From: Micromonospora peucetia
Lineage (GTDB): Bacteria > Actinomycetota > Actinomycetes > Mycobacteriales > Micromonosporaceae
DNA length: 64,000 bases
Reading direction: 5' to 3'
Assembly: GCF_900091625.1 (NCBI RefSeq)
Contig: NZ_FMIC01000002.1
Span: forward strand, 4,588,001 to 4,652,000
Both the position numbers and the translations under genes were made by a program. Positions 63,052 through 64,000 of the stretch are shown here, in pieces. Under the pieces are notes generated by a model. That model searched no databases and had not been told where the DNA came from. It was given only the letters and a program-made list of their open reading frames with translations. The number at the start of each line of letters is the position of its first letter. Within the stretch, counting starts at the first letter, position 1.

Positions 63052-64000
63052 CGACCATCGCCAGCACGTCGACCGGTACGGCCGGTCCGGTGGGCGCCGG
63101 CCCGTCGACGGCTGATTCGACGCCGGTCGACCCGCGAGCCGTGGTCGACACGCTCGCCGGTGCGGTCCGGCCGTACCTGATCGGGGTGCGGCACCACAGC
63201 CCGGCCCTGGCGGCGGTGGTCCCGGCGCTGCTCGACGCCGCCGCGGCCGAGGTGGTCTGTATCGAGCTGCCGGCCGACTTCCAGCGCTGGCTGCCGTACC
63301 TGTCCGACCCGGCCGCCCGGGCCCCGCTGGCCCTGGTCGGCAGCCACGGCGCGGACGGGCCGATGGGCTTCTATCCGTTCGCCGACTTCTCCCCCGAACT
63401 GGCCGCGATCCGCTGGGCCCGGCAGCGCGGCGTCGAGGTGGTCTGCTGCGACCTGCCGCTGGCCGACTCCGGCTGGACCACCGACCCAGCCGCCGACTCC
63501 GACCCGGCTGCTGGTTCCGGGCCGACTGCCGACTCCGAGCCGACCGCCGGTTGCGCCCCGGACGCCGGTGAGCCGGTGCCCGGCCTGCGCCGGTCCGGCT
63601 ACGCCGCAGCCCTGAGGGCCAGCGGCACCGGCCGGGACGGCGACGACCTGTGGGACCGGGTGGTCGAGGTACGCGCTCCGGGCAGCCCGCCCGAGGCGGT
63701 CCGTCGGGCCGCCCTCGGCGTCGGCTGGGCGATGCGTACCGACAGCGCCGGCGGTGACGGCATACCGGCCCGGGACCTGGCCCGCGAGCGGCACATGCGC
63801 CGGGTGCTGGCCGAGGCCGGCGCAGACGGCCGGCGGGTCGCCGCCGTCATCGGCGCCTTCCACGCCCCGGCCCTGCTCGCCGCCTCGTCGACCGTCGCCG
63901 GCCCCGCCCGGACGGTCAACGGGGCCGGCGACGCCACCCCGACGGGTCCGGTCCGGTCCGTGACGACCCACGGGCCGGCCACCAAGGGCGGCAGCACGGC
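63048..64000 (+). CDS. DUF5682-family protein, 3' partial
   Basis: GTG 63048 overlaps the MoxR stop; open to the window end (317 codons). After a Ser/Thr/Pro-rich start comes the conserved PYLIGVRHHSPALAAVVPAL (about 44-63), with its HHSPA motif, then VVCIELPADFQRWLPYL and the later segments FYPFADFSPELAAIRWA and RGVEVVCCDLP. These are the DUF5682 hallmarks seen next to MoxR and VWA genes in actinobacteria. A Pro/Ala/Asp-rich insertion follows (about residues 143-175). Function unknown; the paired His motif suggests a metal-dependent enzyme (inference). Confidence 0.85.
   Translation, partial: MTTIASTSTGTAGPVGAGPSTADSTPVDPRAVVDTLAGAVRPYLIGVRHHSPALAAVVPALLDAAAAEVVCIELPADFQRWLPYLSDPAARAPLALVGSHGADGPMGFYPFADFSPELAAIRWARQRGVEVVCCDLPLADSGWTTDPAADSDPAAGSGPTADSEPTAGCAPDAGEPVPGLRRSGYAAALRASGTGRDGDDLWDRVVEVRAPGSPPEAVRRAALGVGWAMRTDSAGGDGIPARDLARERHMRRVLAEAGADGRRVAAVIGAFHAPALLAASSTVAGPARTVNGAGDATPTGPVRSVTTHGPATKGGST

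Overview
The window is very GC-rich DNA with strong third-position GC bias, GTG starts, AGGAGG-type ribosome sites and 4-base ATGA/GTGA gene overlaps. Together with a SARP regulator, LuxR-type (LAL) regulators, DivIVA paralogs and a rifamycin monooxygenase, this points to a filamentous actinomycete, most likely of the Micromonosporaceae. The genus is inferred from gene style, not proven.

Left part (1-24.6 kb): specialised metabolism. A truncated NRPS (A-T-C-A-T) and a complete terminating NRPS (C-A-T-C-A-T-TE) are coupled to acylating acetaldehyde dehydrogenase, 4-hydroxy-2-oxovalerate aldolase, an MppJ/SgvM-like alpha-keto-acid C-methyltransferase and a 2-oxopent-4-enoate hydratase-like enzyme. 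After a strong hairpin come an EctB-like diaminobutyrate aminotransferase and an atypical ornithine/aspartate carbamoyltransferase homologue. The combination suggests that unusual amino acids are made on site for the NRPS: a C5/C6 keto-acid-derived residue and a ureido or diamino residue. Next, behind a palindrome, is a class II lanthipeptide synthetase (LanM), a 68-residue candidate precursor with no cysteine, a 73-nt structured element and a LAL regulator containing a TTA codon.

Middle part (24.6-50.5 kb): a rifampicin-monooxygenase homologue with a rifamycin-associated-element-like inverted repeat upstream; a ROK regulator; a secreted beta-N-acetylhexosaminidase broken by a one-base frameshift in a G tract; a six-gene coupled operon (ABC permease, ATPase, lipoprotein, cytosolic formylglycine sulfatase, two DUF202 proteins); a Tat-exported S66 peptidase; an XRE regulator beside an aldo/keto reductase and a flavodoxin-like lipoprotein; an MFS exporter with a clear promoter/operator; two tandem DivIVA-domain proteins; decayed NmrA and TetR pieces; a secreted repeat protein; an AfsR-like SARP; a lipoprotein; a beta-helix protein; and a peptide deformylase.

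Right part (50.8-64 kb): a bacterial NLR-like protein (NACHT NTPase plus leucine-rich repeats), a heteromeric fluoride channel pair (CrcB/Fluc), and the start of a coupled operon with a DUF4132-like protein, a 1691-residue protein of unknown function, a MoxR AAA+ ATPase and a DUF5682 protein cut by the window edge. That last set resembles the MoxR/VWA-type systems proposed to act in biological conflict. No tRNA, rRNA, CRISPR array or intact transposase was seen.
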